Source: Hyunsoonleella aestuarii
Lineage (GTDB): Bacteria; Bacteroidota; Bacteroidia; Flavobacteriales; Flavobacteriaceae
NCBI RefSeq assembly: GCF_006148925.1
Contig: NZ_VAWB01000001.1
Span: 1,516,001-1,580,000, forward strand
Direction of reading: 5' to 3'
Length of the DNA stretch: 64,000 bases
The position numbers and the translations under genes were made by a program. Shown here one piece after another: positions 63,622-64,000 of the stretch. The notes under the pieces were generated by a model that saw only the letters and a program-made list of their open reading frames with translations, was not told the origin of the DNA and did not search any database. Every line of letters begins with the position of its first letter. Position 1 is the first letter of the stretch.

Positions 63622-64000
63622 TTATGTTGCGGGTTCCAATAAAATACCAGAAGAATGTCTTTTTCCTGAAGCTCTTAAACTTTGGCAATACTGATTAAGT
63701 TTATCTAAAGAGCCGCTATAAAATTGAACAAAACCTTTCTTATAGAATAAAGTGTACATCATTTTTTTAATAAGGTTCTGCTTTTGCATAGCAGTTAAAT
63801 TGATTCTGGTAAGATTATTTCCAATACGTTTAAGGGTAATAATCAAATCAGATTTTCCGGTATGATTTGTATCAATCCAAGTTATAAAGTCTTTAGTTAT
63901 ATTAAAGTCATGTGATGTTAAAAAGGGATCGTTGTCATCACCATTCATAATGCACCTATGTGTACTCCCGTTTTTAGTAATCTCACCATTTGTTTTATCG
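63622..64000 (-). CDS. C-terminal part of an SRPBCC/DUF2652-like protein (runs off the right edge)
   Basis: The frame is open from the stop at 63622 to the window edge; the first in-window Met codon (63948) is internal, since in-frame codons (GEITKNGSTHRC) continue upstream. It contains FNITKDFITWIDTN, SDLIITLKRIGNN, KKMMYTLFYKK and GSLDKLNQYC, compatible with the C-terminal SRPBCC-like part of DUF2652 proteins. That family call is a recollection and only moderate; the N-terminus lies outside. Confidence 0.5.
   Translation of the reverse strand, partial: DKTNGEITKNGSTHRCIMNGDDNDPFLTSHDFNITKDFITWIDTNHTGKSDLIITLKRIGNNLTRINLTAMQKQNLIKKMMYTLFYKKGFVQFYSGSLDKLNQYCQSLRASGKRHSSGILLEPAT

Overview
The window looks like one chromosomal stretch from a member of the Flavobacteriaceae (Bacteroidota). 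The evidence is an AT-rich composition, Bacteroidota-type promoters (TTG/TTTG, then about 17-23 nt, then TAnnTTTG), no visible Shine-Dalgarno logic, a GldA gliding-motility ATPase, a secreted protein with a type IX (T9SS) C-terminal sorting domain, outer-membrane lipoproteins, and gene fusions and orders familiar from marine flavobacteria. The genus cannot be named from the sequence alone. I see no rRNA, CRISPR, transposase or integrase.

Layout. 1-1050: 5' part of leuA. 1200-2750: a helical-repeat protein of unknown role. 2831-24223: a long sulfur-amino-acid region: SAM-I riboswitch, metY, a MetX-aspartokinase-homoserine dehydrogenase fusion, a MetZ-like enzyme, an Rrf2 regulator with a Cys cluster, DUF2061, cysH, cysD, cysN, a sulfite reductase with a C-terminal HEPN-like domain, two siroheme genes, a TrxR-type ferredoxin-NADP reductase, cysE and cysM, then a second SAM-I riboswitch before a split metH (with a small monooxygenase-like gene between the halves) and metF. 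Together these take up sulfate, reduce it to sulfide, make the carbon skeletons (aspartate to homoserine to O-acetylhomoserine; serine to O-acetylserine), and form cysteine, homocysteine and methionine. 24265-30864: outer-membrane acyloxyacyl hydrolase, VOC protein, GIN-domain lipoprotein, ackA-pta and gldA. 30971-35061: an aromatic amino acid operon (pheA, aminotransferase, tyrA, DAHP synthase/chorismate mutase) preceded by a Phe/Tyr-rich leader peptide and a terminator/antiterminator, a textbook-like attenuator. 35128-41032: housekeeping genes (rsgA, dtd, MazG-like, aroA, queA, rlmN). 41106-46569: T9SS cargo, polyprenyl synthase and a transglutaminase/alpha-E/ATP-grasp cluster. 46917-49366: sigma factor, membrane anti-sigma candidate and an outer-membrane protein. 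49463-55009: ArsR/SRPBCC pair with paired operator-like palindromes, trxA, ClpP paralogue, M1 peptidase and a DUF58 protein.

55038-59000 is the accessory part: a tRNA-Asp gene whose 3' end plus 172 nt of downstream sequence (192 bp in all) is repeated 2,425 bp later with three mismatches, bracketing a GMC oxidoreductase and its small partner. Further, more decayed copies of the same downstream sequence follow the next two small genes. This reads as serial insertion of gene modules beside one tRNA with no recombinase left in place. 59037-64000 carries a secreted trypsin-like protease, secreted VOC and cupin proteins, a lipoprotein glycoside hydrolase, a 49-residue PspC protein and the C-terminal part of an SRPBCC-like protein.

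The strongest observations are the pheA attenuator, the tRNA-Asp repeat series, the paired ArsR-like operators, and the unusual enzyme architectures in the sulfur cluster. All identifications are by motif recognition and remembered family features; no database search was run.
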